Positions 7,209 to 15,840 of a stretch of DNA of 45,826 bases are shown one piece after another. Source of the stretch: Kingella_B sp963529665 (GTDB lineage: Bacteria; Pseudomonadota; Gammaproteobacteria; Burkholderiales; Neisseriaceae); contig CAUSAG010000018.1 of the NCBI GenBank assembly GCA_963529665.1, positions 1-45,826 of the forward strand, given 5' to 3'. The notes beneath the pieces are model-generated. The model did no database searches. It was not told where the DNA came from and worked only from the letters and a program-made list of their open reading frames with translations. Numbering within the stretch: the stretch's first letter is position 1; every line of letters begins with the position of its first letter. Position numbers and translations under genes: made by a program.

Positions 7209-7262
7209 GCCAACCGCCCAAAGGCAGCCTGAAAACCAATTTTCCCGTTTTCAGGCTGCCTC
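7209..7262. repeat. 54-bp direct repeat with inverted DUS pair (copy 2)
   Basis: AGGCAGCCTGAA (7222-7233) and TTCAGGCTGCCT (7250-7261) form a hairpin just past the rluC stop, and the stop itself lies inside the second DUS. The block matches 6131-6184 with one mismatch. Confidence 0.8.
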
Positions 7263-8249
7263 TCCCCCCGCCGCTAACCGCTCCACCACCCGCTCCACCA
7301 CCCGCTCCAACTCCTCAGGCAACCCCGCCACTAAATCCAACATCTCGCCCGACAATGGATGCGCCAACACCAACCGATGCGCGTGCAAAAACATTCGCTT
7401 CAAGCCCAGCTTATGCAGCCGCTTGTTTGCCTGATAATCGCCATAGCGTTCATCGCCCGCAATCGGGCAGCCGCTTGCCTGCATATGCACGCGAATTTGA
7501 TGCGTGCGCCCCGTTTTCAGTGTCGCCTCCACCAAGCTCAGCGCCGAAATGCCCACCGAATGCGTCAGGCAGCCTGAAAACGTATCCAGCACGCGAAAAA
7601 TCGTATGCGCCGACTGCCCCTCATCGCCCACGCGCACCATCTTTTCGCCCGCCACACCCGTGTATTTCACCAGCGGCAGCCGCACATGGCGGTTTTCAGG
7701 CTGCCACGCGCCCACGCCCAACGCAAGGTAAACCTTTTTCGGGTGGTCGTTGCGCAGCATCTCATGCAGCTTCACCAATGCGCTGCGCTTTTTCGCAATC
7801 ATCAGCAAACCGCTGGTGTCCTTATCCAGCCGATGCACCAGCTCCAAATATTTCGCCTCGGGGCGCGCTTGGCGAAGCTGCTCAATCACGCCAAAGCTCA
7901 CACCGCTGCCGCCATGCACCGCCACACCGCTGGGCTTGTTGATGACTAACAGCGCATCGTCTTCAAAAATAATCTCAAATTCGCGTGGCGGTGCGGTTTT
8001 CAGGCTGCCTGAAACGTTTTTTTCTGCCACACGAATCGGCGGAATGCGCACGCAATCACCCGCCACCACGCGATAATCAGGCTTGGCACGCCCCTTGTTC
8101 ACGCGCACCTCACCGCCGCGAATAATGCGGTGGATATGGCTTTTGGGAACGCCTTTTAAAATTTTAATCAAATAGTTATCAAGACGTTGCCCCGCTTCGT
8201 GTTCTGCCACGCTGATATGATTGACTATTTCTTTGCTAAACGATGCCAT
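7251..8249 (-). CDS. rluC: 23S rRNA pseudouridine synthase RluC
   Basis: The 332-residue protein has an N-terminal S4 RNA-binding domain (QRLDNYLIKILKGVPKSHI) and a RluA-type catalytic domain with LVHRLDKDTSGLL, whose Asp is the catalytic residue, followed by GRTHQIRVHMQ. RluC isomerises uridines of 23S rRNA (955, 2504 and 2580 in E. coli). A DUS inside the gene (7999) contributes residues between the two domains. The TGA stop is supplied by a DUS (GAG GCA GCC TGA). rne lies divergently 515 bases away, an arrangement also known in other proteobacteria. RluD or another RluA-type enzyme is a less likely alternative. Confidence 0.88.
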   Translation of the reverse strand: MASFSKEIVNHISVAEHEAGQRLDNYLIKILKGVPKSHIHRIIRGGEVRVNKGRAKPDYRVVAGDCVRIPPIRVAEKNVSGSLKTAPPREFEIIFEDDALLVINKPSGVAVHGGSGVSFGVIEQLRQARPEAKYLELVHRLDKDTSGLLMIAKKRSALVKLHEMLRNDHPKKVYLALGVGAWQPENRHVRLPLVKYTGVAGEKMVRVGDEGQSAHTIFRVLDTFSGCLTHSVGISALSLVEATLKTGRTHQIRVHMQASGCPIAGDERYGDYQANKRLHKLGLKRMFLHAHRLVLAHPLSGEMLDLVAGLPEELERVVERVVERLAAGGEAA

Positions 8250-8764
8250 TTTCTCTATAATCCGAAACTTGTTTTGGGCGGTTTCAGGCTGCCTGAAACG
8301 CCATTTTCAGCGCATACGGCTTTGAAATAATGATGAATGAAACCAATACATCGGCAGCCTGAAAATGAATTTATTGCATAAAAAAGCCGTAGCCATCCAT
8401 TTTACAAAATAATGCACTTTGACGTTCCACTTTATTGGCAAACAGCCTAACCAATAAAAACATAATCAAGTTGAGCCCTAAATCAGCCCGAAGACGACGG
8501 CTAACCCATTTTCCATTTGTTGCAGCATCAATCCCATCATTCAAAAAAACATGAATTTCGTTTTGCGAATGAAATATGCAGCAAATCCTTCCAAAGGCAG
8601 CCTGAAAATCCAATTGCGATTTCAACCGCGCCGCCATCACAGTTCTTTAATATCGCTCTTCACGCCCACACGCCGCACCGTATCGTTTTGCTTACGGCAG
8701 CACGCGGCAGGGCGGTTCAAAACTGATTATCTCAAAGTGCCCACTCATAAGGTACTAAAAACAA
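8250..8764. other. rluC-rne divergent intergenic region
   Basis: This 515-base gap holds a dual-dialect DUS palindrome (8283-8297) and two single DUS (8352 and 8597 areas). A minus-strand frame at 8371-8640 (89 codons, GTG start) has no ribosome-binding site and crosses a DUS, so I do not call it. In E. coli the long rne leader mediates autoregulation by RNase E. A structured leader is possible here, but I see no convincing conserved hairpin. Confidence 0.5.
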
Positions 8765-11620
8765 ATGAAAAGAATGCTATTTAACGCCCGCCAAGCAGAA
8801 GAATTGCGCGTGGCGATTGTGGATGGTCAAACCCTGATTGACCTAGACATTGAAACGCTCGGCAAAGAGCAACGCAAAGGCAATATTTACACAGGCACCA
8901 TCACCCGCATTGAGCCTTCGCTAGAAGCTTGCTTTGTGGATTACGGCATGGATAGGCACGGCTTTTTGCCGTTTAAAGAAGTGTCCCGCGCCTATTTCCA
9001 AGACTACGAAGGCGGCAAAGTGCGCATTCAAGACGTGCTCAAAGAAGGCATGCAAGTTATTGTGCAAGTGGAAAAAGACGAGCGCGGCAACAAAGGCGCA
9101 GCGCTCACCACCTACATCAGCCTAGCAGGGCGCTATTTGGTGCTGATGCCCAACAATCCGCGCGGCGGCGGCGTATCGCGGCGCATTGAAGGCGAAGACC
9201 GCGCTGAGCTGAAAGAAGCGATGGCGCAATTGGATGTGCCACACGGCATGAGCTTGATTGCCCGCACCGCAGGCATCGGGCGCACATCAGAAGAATTGGC
9301 TTGGGATTTCAATTATTTGCTGCAACTTTGGCGCGCCATTGAAGAAGCCGCTGCCGCCCATCCCGAGCCTTATTTGCTGTTTATGGAAAGCTCGCTGGTG
9401 ATTCGCGCCATCCGCGATTATTTCCGCCCCGACATCGGCGAAATTTTGGTGGACAACCCCGAAGTTTACGAGCAAGTGTCTGAATTTATGAGCTATGTGA
9501 TGCCCAATAATTTAGGCAGGCTGAAATTGTATGACGACCATATTCCGCTCTTTTCGCGCTTGCAAATTGAGCAACAAATTGAAACCGTGTTCTCGCGCGA
9601 AGTAACGTTGCCCAGCGGCGGCGCGATTGTGATTGACCACACCGAAGCCTTGGTGTCGGTGGACGTGAACTCCGCCCGCTCCACGCGCGGCGCAGACATC
9701 GAAGAGACCGCGTTCCGCACCAATATGGAAGCGGCAGAAGAAGTCGCCCGCCAAATGCGCCTGCGCGACTTGGGCGGCTTGGTGGTGATTGACTTCATTG
9801 ATATGGAAGACGCGAAGCACCAACGCGAAGTGGAAAATACGCTCAAAGACGCGCTCAAACGCGACCGCGCGCGCGTGCAAATGGGCAAATTGTCTAAATT
9901 TGGCTTGCTGGAATTGTCGCGCCAACGCCTGCAGCCTGCGCTTGCCGAAAGCAGCCACATTGCCTGCCCACGCTGTGCGGGCACGGGCGTGATTCGCAGC
10001 ATTGAATCCACCGCGCTGCACGTTTTGCGCCTGATTCAAGATGCGGCGATGAAAGAAAACACGGGCGAAGTGCACGCGCAAGTGCCTGTTGATGTGGCGA
10101 CTTTCTTGCTCAACGAAAAACGCGCCGAATTGTTTGGCATGGAAGAGCGGCTGGATGTTTCGGTGATGCTGATTCCGAATCCGCATTTGGAAAATCCGCA
10201 CTATGAAATCTCGCGCATTCGCGTGGACGATTTGGACGACAACGCCGCGCCCAGCTACAAGCGTGTAACGCAGCCTGAAAGCAGCGAAACCGTGCCCTTT
10301 GCCAACAAAAAAGGCGAAAAAGCCACGCGCCCCGAGCCCGCGGTGAAAGGCGTGCATCACGCTTCGCCGCCGCCCGTGGTGGCAAGCAGCAGCCAATCTT
10401 GGTGGGAGAGCTTTAAAGGCTGGCTGAAAAAACTGTTTGGCGGCGATGCAGGCGAACCTGCCGCGCCCGCGAAAAAATCATCTAGCCGCAATGAACGCAG
10501 CAGCGGCACAACCGGCAAACGCAGCAACCGCCGCAACAAACGCCGCGAAAGCAGCGAAGAAAAATCCGCCAACGGCAATGCCAATAACAATGGTAACGCC
10601 AACAACGGCAACGCCAACAACGGCGAGCGCAAAAATTCGCGCAGCCGCAATGCCAATGCCAACGCGGAAAACGCCGAAGCCAAAGCCTTGATGCAGCCTG
10701 AAAACGCGGGCAAGGCAGAAAAAGAGCCGCGCAACAGCCGCAACAAGGGCGAGCAACGCAATCGCAACCGCAATCAACAAAACGCAGAAAAAACCGTGGA
10801 TGCGCTGGATGAAAACAGCGTTGCCAATGCAGCGGAACAGCAAGGGCAGCCTGAAAAAGAAGGCGGCAAAAAGCAAAACCGCAATCGCAAGCAAAAACCC
10901 GTGGTGGTGCGATTGGGCGATGATGAGCGCGGCGAAAACCAAGAAGGCGGCAATGAAAACAAACGCCGTCGTCGTTCGTCCAAACAAAACAATGGCGAAG
11001 CAGTGCGCGTAACCGTTGCGCCTGCGCCTGATTCGGTGGAAGCGCTTGCCCAGCGCGTGCGCGAAGCCGTGGCACACGTTTTGGCGATTGAAGCAGGCAA
11101 AGTGCCAGCCAGCCCAGCGGCGGATGATGAAGCAGGCAGCCTGAAAACGGATGCGCCTGCTGCGGCAGAACCAAGCGCGCTGCTGGACAGCGAAGCGGCG
11201 GTTATCAACCAAGCCGTTGCCCAAGTGGAACAAGCGCAAGCTGCGGTGTTAAACGGCAGCCTGAAAACCGATGAAGCTGTGGCAGAAGCGCCAGAAACAG
11301 CAGATGCGCCTGATGCCGCCGCGTTAGGCAGCCTGAAAACGGATGCGCCAAGCGTGGAAACGCTTGCTGTTGCGGCAGAAGTTGAGACTGAAACTGAAAC
11401 CACTATTGAGGCAACAGCCGCCGCGCCGTCTTTCAACCTTGCCGAAATCGTTGCCGCATCAGGTTTGCAGTTTGTGGAAACCGATGCCGCCGCGCTGGCT
11501 GCCGAAGCCGAACGCGGGCAACCCGCGCCCGAACCGCGCTTGCGCCGCAGTGATGTGCCACGCGCCGAAGCCGCCGTGATTGCGGTGGAGATGATTCAGG
11601 TGGAAACCCGCCAAGGCTAA
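8765..11620 (+). CDS. rne: ribonuclease E
   Basis: The 951-residue endoribonuclease is the core of the RNA degradosome, processing rRNA and tRNA precursors and starting mRNA decay. MKRMLFNA is the conserved start. The S1 domain covers about residues 37-120. Metal ligands are Asp300 (SVDVNSARS) and Asp343 (VVIDFIDMED), and the zinc link is Cys401/Cys404 (CPRCAGTG). An amphipathic helix near 545 (SWWESFKGWLKKLFGG) resembles the membrane-targeting segment. The remaining tail, about 390 residues, is disordered, with Asn/Gly- and Arg-rich stretches and an Ala/Glu-rich end. In-frame DUS copies put GSLKTD into this tail three times (about 789, 831 and 854) and QPE twice. Expression may be autoregulated through the leader. 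Confidence 0.96.
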   Translation: MKRMLFNARQAEELRVAIVDGQTLIDLDIETLGKEQRKGNIYTGTITRIEPSLEACFVDYGMDRHGFLPFKEVSRAYFQDYEGGKVRIQDVLKEGMQVIVQVEKDERGNKGAALTTYISLAGRYLVLMPNNPRGGGVSRRIEGEDRAELKEAMAQLDVPHGMSLIARTAGIGRTSEELAWDFNYLLQLWRAIEEAAAAHPEPYLLFMESSLVIRAIRDYFRPDIGEILVDNPEVYEQVSEFMSYVMPNNLGRLKLYDDHIPLFSRLQIEQQIETVFSREVTLPSGGAIVIDHTEALVSVDVNSARSTRGADIEETAFRTNMEAAEEVARQMRLRDLGGLVVIDFIDMEDAKHQREVENTLKDALKRDRARVQMGKLSKFGLLELSRQRLQPALAESSHIACPRCAGTGVIRSIESTALHVLRLIQDAAMKENTGEVHAQVPVDVATFLLNEKRAELFGMEERLDVSVMLIPNPHLENPHYEISRIRVDDLDDNAAPSYKRVTQPESSETVPFANKKGEKATRPEPAVKGVHHASPPPVVASSSQSWWESFKGWLKKLFGGDAGEPAAPAKKSSSRNERSSGTTGKRSNRRNKRRESSEEKSANGNANNNGNANNGNANNGERKNSRSRNANANAENAEAKALMQPENAGKAEKEPRNSRNKGEQRNRNRNQQNAEKTVDALDENSVANAAEQQGQPEKEGGKKQNRNRKQKPVVVRLGDDERGENQEGGNENKRRRRSSKQNNGEAVRVTVAPAPDSVEALAQRVREAVAHVLAIEAGKVPASPAADDEAGSLKTDAPAAAEPSALLDSEAAVINQAVAQVEQAQAAVLNGSLKTDEAVAEAPETADAPDAAALGSLKTDAPSVETLAVAAEVETETETTIEATAAAPSFNLAEIVAASGLQFVETDAAALAAEAERGQPAPEPRLRRSDVPRAEAAVIAVEMIQVETRQG

Positions 11621-11627
11621 ACCAAAC

Positions 11628-11658
11628 AATCCGCGCTTTTAATGGGCGCGGATTTTTT
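11628..11658 (+). terminator. rne terminator
   Basis: AATCCGCGC (11628-11636) and GCGCGGATT (11646-11654) form a perfect 9-bp stem followed by TTTT, just after the rne stop. The T run merges into a DUS. Confidence 0.85.
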
Positions 11659-11740
11659 CAGGCTGCCCCAGCAGCATAGGCAGCCTGAAAACCCATTCCA
11701 ACGCTAAAATACGCTTTATTATTCAGATTTAGGAGACAGC

Positions 11741-12229
11741 ATGACCGACTACGCCTTGCCCGATTTTGAGCAAAAAATCATCGCGCCCGAGCAGCTGCCC
11801 GCTGCGCTGGCGCATTTGCCGCGCCCACTGGTGTTCACCAACGGCTGCTTTGACATTCTGCATCGCGGACACGTTACCTATCTTGCCCAAGCCCGTGCGC
11901 TTGGCGCGAGTATGGTGTTGGCGTTGAACACCGATGCTTCGGTGCGGCGGCTGGGCAAGGGCGATGACCGCCCCATCAATGCGCTGGCAAACCGCGCTGC
12001 GGTGGTGGCGGCGTTGGAAAGTGTGAGCGTGGTAACGTGGTTTGACAGCGATACGCCTGCCGATTTGATTGCGCTGGTTCAGCCCGATGTGTTGGTGAAA
12101 GGCGGCGATTGGCAGCCTGAAAACATTGTTGGCGCGGCAGAAACCTTGGCGCGCGGCGGCAGCGTGCACAGCATTCCGTTTTTGCATCAAACATCCACCA
12201 CCAAAACGCTGGCGAAAATTCGCGGCTAA
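11741..12229 (+). CDS. rfaE2: D-glycero-beta-D-manno-heptose 1-phosphate adenylyltransferase
   Basis: The 162-residue cytidylyltransferase-fold enzyme matches the C-terminal domain of HldE. It makes ADP-heptose for the lipopolysaccharide inner core. Motifs are FTNGCFDILHRGHVTYL (nucleotide-binding HxGH) and TSTTKTLAKIRG at the end. A DUS adds WQPEN near residue 127. The separate, single-domain form is usual in Neisseriaceae, with the kinase encoded elsewhere. AGGAGA precedes the ATG. The kdsA-lpt block downstream points to the same surface pathway. Confidence 0.93.
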   Translation: MTDYALPDFEQKIIAPEQLPAALAHLPRPLVFTNGCFDILHRGHVTYLAQARALGASMVLALNTDASVRRLGKGDDRPINALANRAAVVAALESVSVVTWFDSDTPADLIALVQPDVLVKGGDWQPENIVGAAETLARGGSVHSIPFLHQTSTTKTLAKIRG

Positions 12230-12347
12230 ACTTGCCCCGCCAAGGGCAGCCTGAAACGTGTTTTCCTGTTTTCAGGCTGCCTATGATTCCCCCAAGGCAG
12301 CCTGAAAACCGATTCAGCCCAGCTTAATCATCATAAGGAGACCCACC

Positions 12348-12845
12348 ATGCAAGTCCACACCCCCGCCATAGAAAACGGCGTATTCCACGACCGCTTTGG
12401 CAAACGCGGCAGCGATTTCAGCCCCAACGGCATGCCCAGCCGCTCCATCCCATTTAGCATCAGCGATGCCCCCGCCGGCACGCAATCCTACGCCGTGGTG
12501 CTAGACGACAAAGACGCGGTTACTGCCGCAGGCTTTGTGTGGATACATTGGCTCATCGCCGATTTAACCGCCACCAGCGTGCCTGAAAACGACAGCATCG
12601 CCGCGCAAGGCTACACCCAAGGCGCGAATTCGTGGGCAAGCGTGTTAGGCGAATTAAGCATCGCCGAAGCCAGCGCATACGGCGGTATGACACCGCCCAA
12701 CTGCCCGCATCGCTACGATTTAACCGTGTACGCGCTTGACACCCAGCTCAACCTGCCGCAAGGCTTCCGCTACAACGATTTGCACTACGCCATGCAAGGG
12801 CACATCCTCGCCACCGCCAGCGTAACCGGCACATACAGCGATTAA
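12348..12845 (+). CDS. YbhB/YbcL family PEBP-like protein
   Basis: The 165-residue cytoplasmic protein belongs to the phosphatidylethanolamine-binding (Raf-kinase-inhibitor-like) family. The family pocket is visible as SYAVVLDDKDA, FVWIHWLIADL and YGGMTPPNCPHRYD. The bacterial proteins bind small anionic ligands; their cellular role is unclear. AAGGAG lies 8 bases before the ATG. DUS copies lie on both sides, and the gene stands alone between rfaE2 and kdsA. Confidence 0.9.
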   Translation: MQVHTPAIENGVFHDRFGKRGSDFSPNGMPSRSIPFSISDAPAGTQSYAVVLDDKDAVTAAGFVWIHWLIADLTATSVPENDSIAAQGYTQGANSWASVLGELSIAEASAYGGMTPPNCPHRYDLTVYALDTQLNLPQGFRYNDLHYAMQGHILATASVTGTYSD

Positions 12846-12919
12846 GCGGATTATTCAGGCAGCCTGAAAGCGAGTTTACGAGCTTCTGCGAAGCTAAAAC
12901 CAACCCCAAAGGACACCCC

Positions 12920-13759
12920 ATGCTTTCCCACCACAACATCACCCTCAACAACCAAGCCCCGTTTGTACTCTTTGGCGGCATCAACGTGCTAGAAGACCTA
13001 ACCAGCACGCTGCACGCCGCCGAACACTACATCCAAGTAACGCAAAAACTCGGCATCCCCTTCATCTTCAAAGCATCGTTTGACAAAGCCAACCGCTCGT
13101 CCATCCATTCCTATCGCGGCGTGGGGCTAGACGAAGGCTTGCGCATCTTCGCCAAAGTCAAACAAGAATTCGGCTGCCCCGTCATCACCGATGTGCACGA
13201 GCCGCACCAATGCGCTCCCGTTGCCGAAGTGTGCGACATCTTGCAACTGCCCGCCTTTCTCGCCCGCCAAACCGATTTGGTAACCGCCATGGCAAAAACC
13301 AACCGCGTTATCAACGTGAAAAAACCCCAGTTTTTAAGCCCCAGCCAAATGAAAAACATCGTGGAAAAATTCCACGAAGCGGGCAACGACAATGTGATTT
13401 TGTGCGAACGCGGCGCGCAGTTCGGCTACGATAACTTGGTGGTGGATATGCTCGGCTTTGGCGTGATGAAAAAAACCTGCAGCAATCTGCCCGTGATTTT
13501 TGACGTAACCCACTCGCTGCAACAACGCGAAAGCGGCGCAGCGGCATCGGGCGGACGGCGCAGCCAAGTGCTAGACCTTGCGCTGGCAGGCATGGCAACA
13601 GGCTTGGCAGGCTTGTTTTTAGAAAGCCACGCCAACCCCAGCCAAGCCAAATGCGACGGCGCATCCGCCCTGCCGCTCGCCCAGCTAGAAGACTTCCTCG
13701 TGCGCGTGAAAGCCGTGGACGACGTGGTGAAATCGTTTGCGCCGATGGAGATTGCGTAG
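12920..13759 (+). CDS. kdsA: 3-deoxy-D-manno-octulosonate 8-phosphate synthase
   Basis: The 279-residue enzyme condenses phosphoenolpyruvate with arabinose 5-phosphate to make Kdo-8-phosphate for lipopolysaccharide. Family motifs are FKASFDKANRSS, the catalytic loop CERG, FDVTHS and FLESHANPSQAKCDG. AAGGA precedes the ATG. kdsC, the next enzyme in the pathway, follows after a 290-base gap with a DUS-pair terminator and a new promoter candidate, so the two may be transcribed separately. Confidence 0.97.
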   Translation: MLSHHNITLNNQAPFVLFGGINVLEDLTSTLHAAEHYIQVTQKLGIPFIFKASFDKANRSSIHSYRGVGLDEGLRIFAKVKQEFGCPVITDVHEPHQCAPVAEVCDILQLPAFLARQTDLVTAMAKTNRVINVKKPQFLSPSQMKNIVEKFHEAGNDNVILCERGAQFGYDNLVVDMLGFGVMKKTCSNLPVIFDVTHSLQQRESGAAASGGRRSQVLDLALAGMATGLAGLFLESHANPSQAKCDGASALPLAQLEDFLVRVKAVDDVVKSFAPMEIA

Positions 13760-13777
13760 CTGCGCGCCCTGCTTGTT

Positions 13778-13815
13778 TTCAGGCTGCCTTAAAGATTCTC
13801 CAAAGGCAGCCTGAA
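13778..13815 (+). terminator. inverted DUS pair after kdsA
   Basis: TTCAGGCTGCCT (13778-13789) and AGGCAGCCTGAA (13804-13815) form a 12-bp stem, extended by flanking T and A residues, with a 14-base loop just beyond the kdsA stop. Confidence 0.7.
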
Positions 13816-14008
13816 AACGCTTAACAGCTTAACATCGCATTAGCTTATCTCATCTTGTTTACATTTTCAGGCTGCATCATTTGATCAATTCATCACAACA
13901 AATGCTTGGAACTACTGCACATCCCCCTTTTCAGGCTGCCCCAAAAAAACCTTTACCTTCCCCCGCTCCCCGTTTGGCACAAAAAATGCTTATCCCGCCC
14001 CAATCTGT

Positions 14009-14014
14009 TAAAAT
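14009..14014 (+). promoter_or_regulatory. possible -10 element for the kdsC-lpt genes
   Basis: TAAAAT lies 36 bases before the kdsC start. The -35 side is weak. It is supported mainly by position, downstream of the kdsA terminator and upstream of overlapping genes. Confidence 0.3.
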
Positions 14015-14049
14015 AGCCTAAATATCCCACTTTCAGGCTGCCACAAACC

Positions 14050-14589
14050 ATGTTTACCCCCCTTTCCCCCGAACGCCAACAACGCCTACACGACATCAAA
14101 CTACTCATCCTAGACGTAGACGGCGTGCTCACCAGCGCGCAACTCTTCATCAGCAGCAACGGCGAAGTCATCAAAGCATTCAACACCTTAGACGGACACG
14201 GCATCAAAATGCTGCAAAATACAGGCGTGCAAACCGCCATCATTACCGCCCGCAACGACCCCGCCGTCGCCCATCGTGCCGCCCAGCTCGGCATCAACCA
14301 CTATCTGCATGGCGTAGAAAACAAACAACAAGCCTTCGCCCAACTTTGTGCGCAAATCCAAATCGCCGCACAAGAAACCGCCTTTGTTGGCGACGACGTG
14401 ATTGACCTGCCTGTCATGACGCGCTGCGGCTTCCCATTTGCTGTTGCCAACGCCCATGCTTATGTTAAAGAACACGCGCTATACACCACCCAAAAAAGCG
14501 GCGGCTTCGGCGCGGTGCGCGAAATCACCGATCTCATCATGCACGCGCAAAACACATTAAGCGACGCCCTAGCCGAGTACACCAAATGA
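14050..14589 (+). CDS. kdsC: Kdo-8-phosphate phosphatase
   Basis: The 179-residue HAD-superfamily enzyme removes phosphate from Kdo-8-phosphate to release Kdo. The nucleophile motif is LLILDVDGVLT (residues about 17-27), and GDDVIDLPVM supplies the Mg-binding acidic pair. The length is typical. It overlaps lptC by 4 bases (ATGA), so translation is coupled to lipopolysaccharide export genes. A DUS ends 8 bases before the ATG. Confidence 0.95.
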   Translation: MFTPLSPERQQRLHDIKLLILDVDGVLTSAQLFISSNGEVIKAFNTLDGHGIKMLQNTGVQTAIITARNDPAVAHRAAQLGINHYLHGVENKQQAFAQLCAQIQIAAQETAFVGDDVIDLPVMTRCGFPFAVANAHAYVKEHALYTTQKSGGFGAVREITDLIMHAQNTLSDALAEYTK

Positions 14590-15155
14590 ACCGATTTCGC
14601 AGTCTCCTGTTCCCCCTTGCGCTTGCCCTGTTTTTGGGCGGCTTAACTTCGTGGCTTGGGCGCGTAAGCGAAGTGGTGATTGAAGAAGTCAAGCTAGACC
14701 CCGCGCAGCCGCAATACACCATGACGCAAATCCACGGCATCCGCTACGACATTTCAGGCAGCCTGAATCAAGATCTCACCGCACCACGCGCATGGCAGTT
14801 GCCCGATCAAAAAAACGTTTATTTTCAACACCCCTTGCTCAAAACCTATCGCGACAACAGCGAGCAATACACCGTATCCAGCCAAACCGCGCGCTACGAA
14901 CTGGCAAGCAAAAAAGTCTTTTTTGAACAAAACGTTGTCCTAATCAAAAATCCCGATGCCGAGCGCCCCGCAGGCAAAGTGGCAACCGATTATCTGAATG
15001 TGGACACGCAAACCCAAATCGCCGAAACCGATGCCCCCGTGCAATACGAATACGGCCGTTCGCAAGGCACGGCAACAGGCTTAACCTACGACAACAAAAA
15101 CGGCTTGCTCAATCTCAAATCCAAAGTGAAAGCACAAATCTATGATCTCAAATAA
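14586..15155 (+). CDS. lptC: LPS export protein LptC
   Basis: The 189-residue protein has an N-terminal membrane anchor (LLFPLALALFLGGLTSWLG) followed by a periplasmic beta-jellyroll domain. It links the LptBFG transporter to LptA in the lipopolysaccharide bridge. YDISGSLNQD near residue 58 includes a partial DUS. It overlaps kdsC by 4 bases and lptA by 14 bases. Sequence conservation in this family is low, and the call leans on topology and on the kdsC-lptC-lptA-lptB order. Confidence 0.92.
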   Translation: MNRFRSLLFPLALALFLGGLTSWLGRVSEVVIEEVKLDPAQPQYTMTQIHGIRYDISGSLNQDLTAPRAWQLPDQKNVYFQHPLLKTYRDNSEQYTVSSQTARYELASKKVFFEQNVVLIKNPDAERPAGKVATDYLNVDTQTQIAETDAPVQYEYGRSQGTATGLTYDNKNGLLNLKSKVKAQIYDLK

Positions 15156-15669
15156 AACCGCATTGTTCGCCATCGCGCTTGCCTTAGGCAGCCTGAACGC
15201 CCACGCCCTAGAAAGCGACCGCCAGCAGCCCATTTCCATTGATGCCGACCAAGGCTCGCTGGATCAAAAAAACCAAGTAACCGTGTTCACAGGCAACGTC
15301 ATCATCACACAGGGCACGCTCAATATGCGCGCCAACGTTGTGCGCTTGGTGAAAGACCAAAGCGGCAATCAAACTATCAACGCCCAAGGCTCGCCTGTTT
15401 ACTTCCGCCAAGAGCTTGACGACAACAAAGGGCTTGCCGAAGGCTGGGGGGATAGAGCCGAATACACGTCCACTAACAACACTGTTAAGCTGGTGGGCAA
15501 CGCCAAAGTGCGCCGTGGCGGCGATGTTGCCACAGGCAACGCCATCAGCTACAACACCAAAACCGAGGTTTACACCGTGCTGGGCGGTAAAACCACAGGT
15601 GGCAAAGACAATCCGCGCGTGCACATCATCATCCAGCCATCCACCGCGCAAGGCGATAAGAAAAAATAA
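15142..15669 (+). CDS. lptA: LPS transport periplasmic protein LptA
   Basis: The 175-residue periplasmic protein has a signal peptide (TALFAIALALGSLNAHA) and an OstA-like domain (QQPISIDADQGSLD...TVFTGNVIITQGTL). It forms the lipopolysaccharide-conducting bridge between LptC and LptD. The GSLNA at the signal-peptide end is encoded by a near-DUS. The start overlaps the end of lptC by 14 bases, so translation is probably coupled. Confidence 0.95.
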   Translation: MISNKTALFAIALALGSLNAHALESDRQQPISIDADQGSLDQKNQVTVFTGNVIITQGTLNMRANVVRLVKDQSGNQTINAQGSPVYFRQELDDNKGLAEGWGDRAEYTSTNNTVKLVGNAKVRRGGDVATGNAISYNTKTEVYTVLGGKTTGGKDNPRVHIIIQPSTAQGDKKK

Positions 15670-15771
15670 CGGCGCGCAGCCTTGTATTGATTTTCAGGCT
15701 GCCTAACCCATATTCATGTTATAAGCTAGACATCTTGTCCACTTAACATCTCATCATCGCATCTCAACGTT

Positions 15772-15820
15772 TTCAGGCTGCCTTTATCGCGCAGCAACCA
15801 TCAGCCAAAGGCAGCCTGAA
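15772..15820 (+). repeat. inverted DUS pair between lptA and lptB
   Basis: TTCAGGCTGCCT (15772-15783) faces AGGCAGCCTGAA (15809-15820) across 25 bases. A further DUS is at 15694. It may reduce readthrough from lptA to lptB, although the two products act together. Confidence 0.5.
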
Positions 15821-15840
15821 ACGCCATTCCGAGCCCAACC

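Noticed and set aside
8371..8640. 89-codon minus-strand frame in the rne upstream region
   Set aside because: It has a GTG start with no ribosome-binding site, includes a DUS-coded FQAAF, and resembles no family; the region is more likely the rne leader.
10478..11239. Long minus-strand frames (253 and 230 codons) inside rne
   Set aside because: They are the antisense shadow of the repetitive, GC-rich RNase E tail, with unlikely composition (Ala/Arg/Phe/Cys-rich) and no ribosome-binding site.
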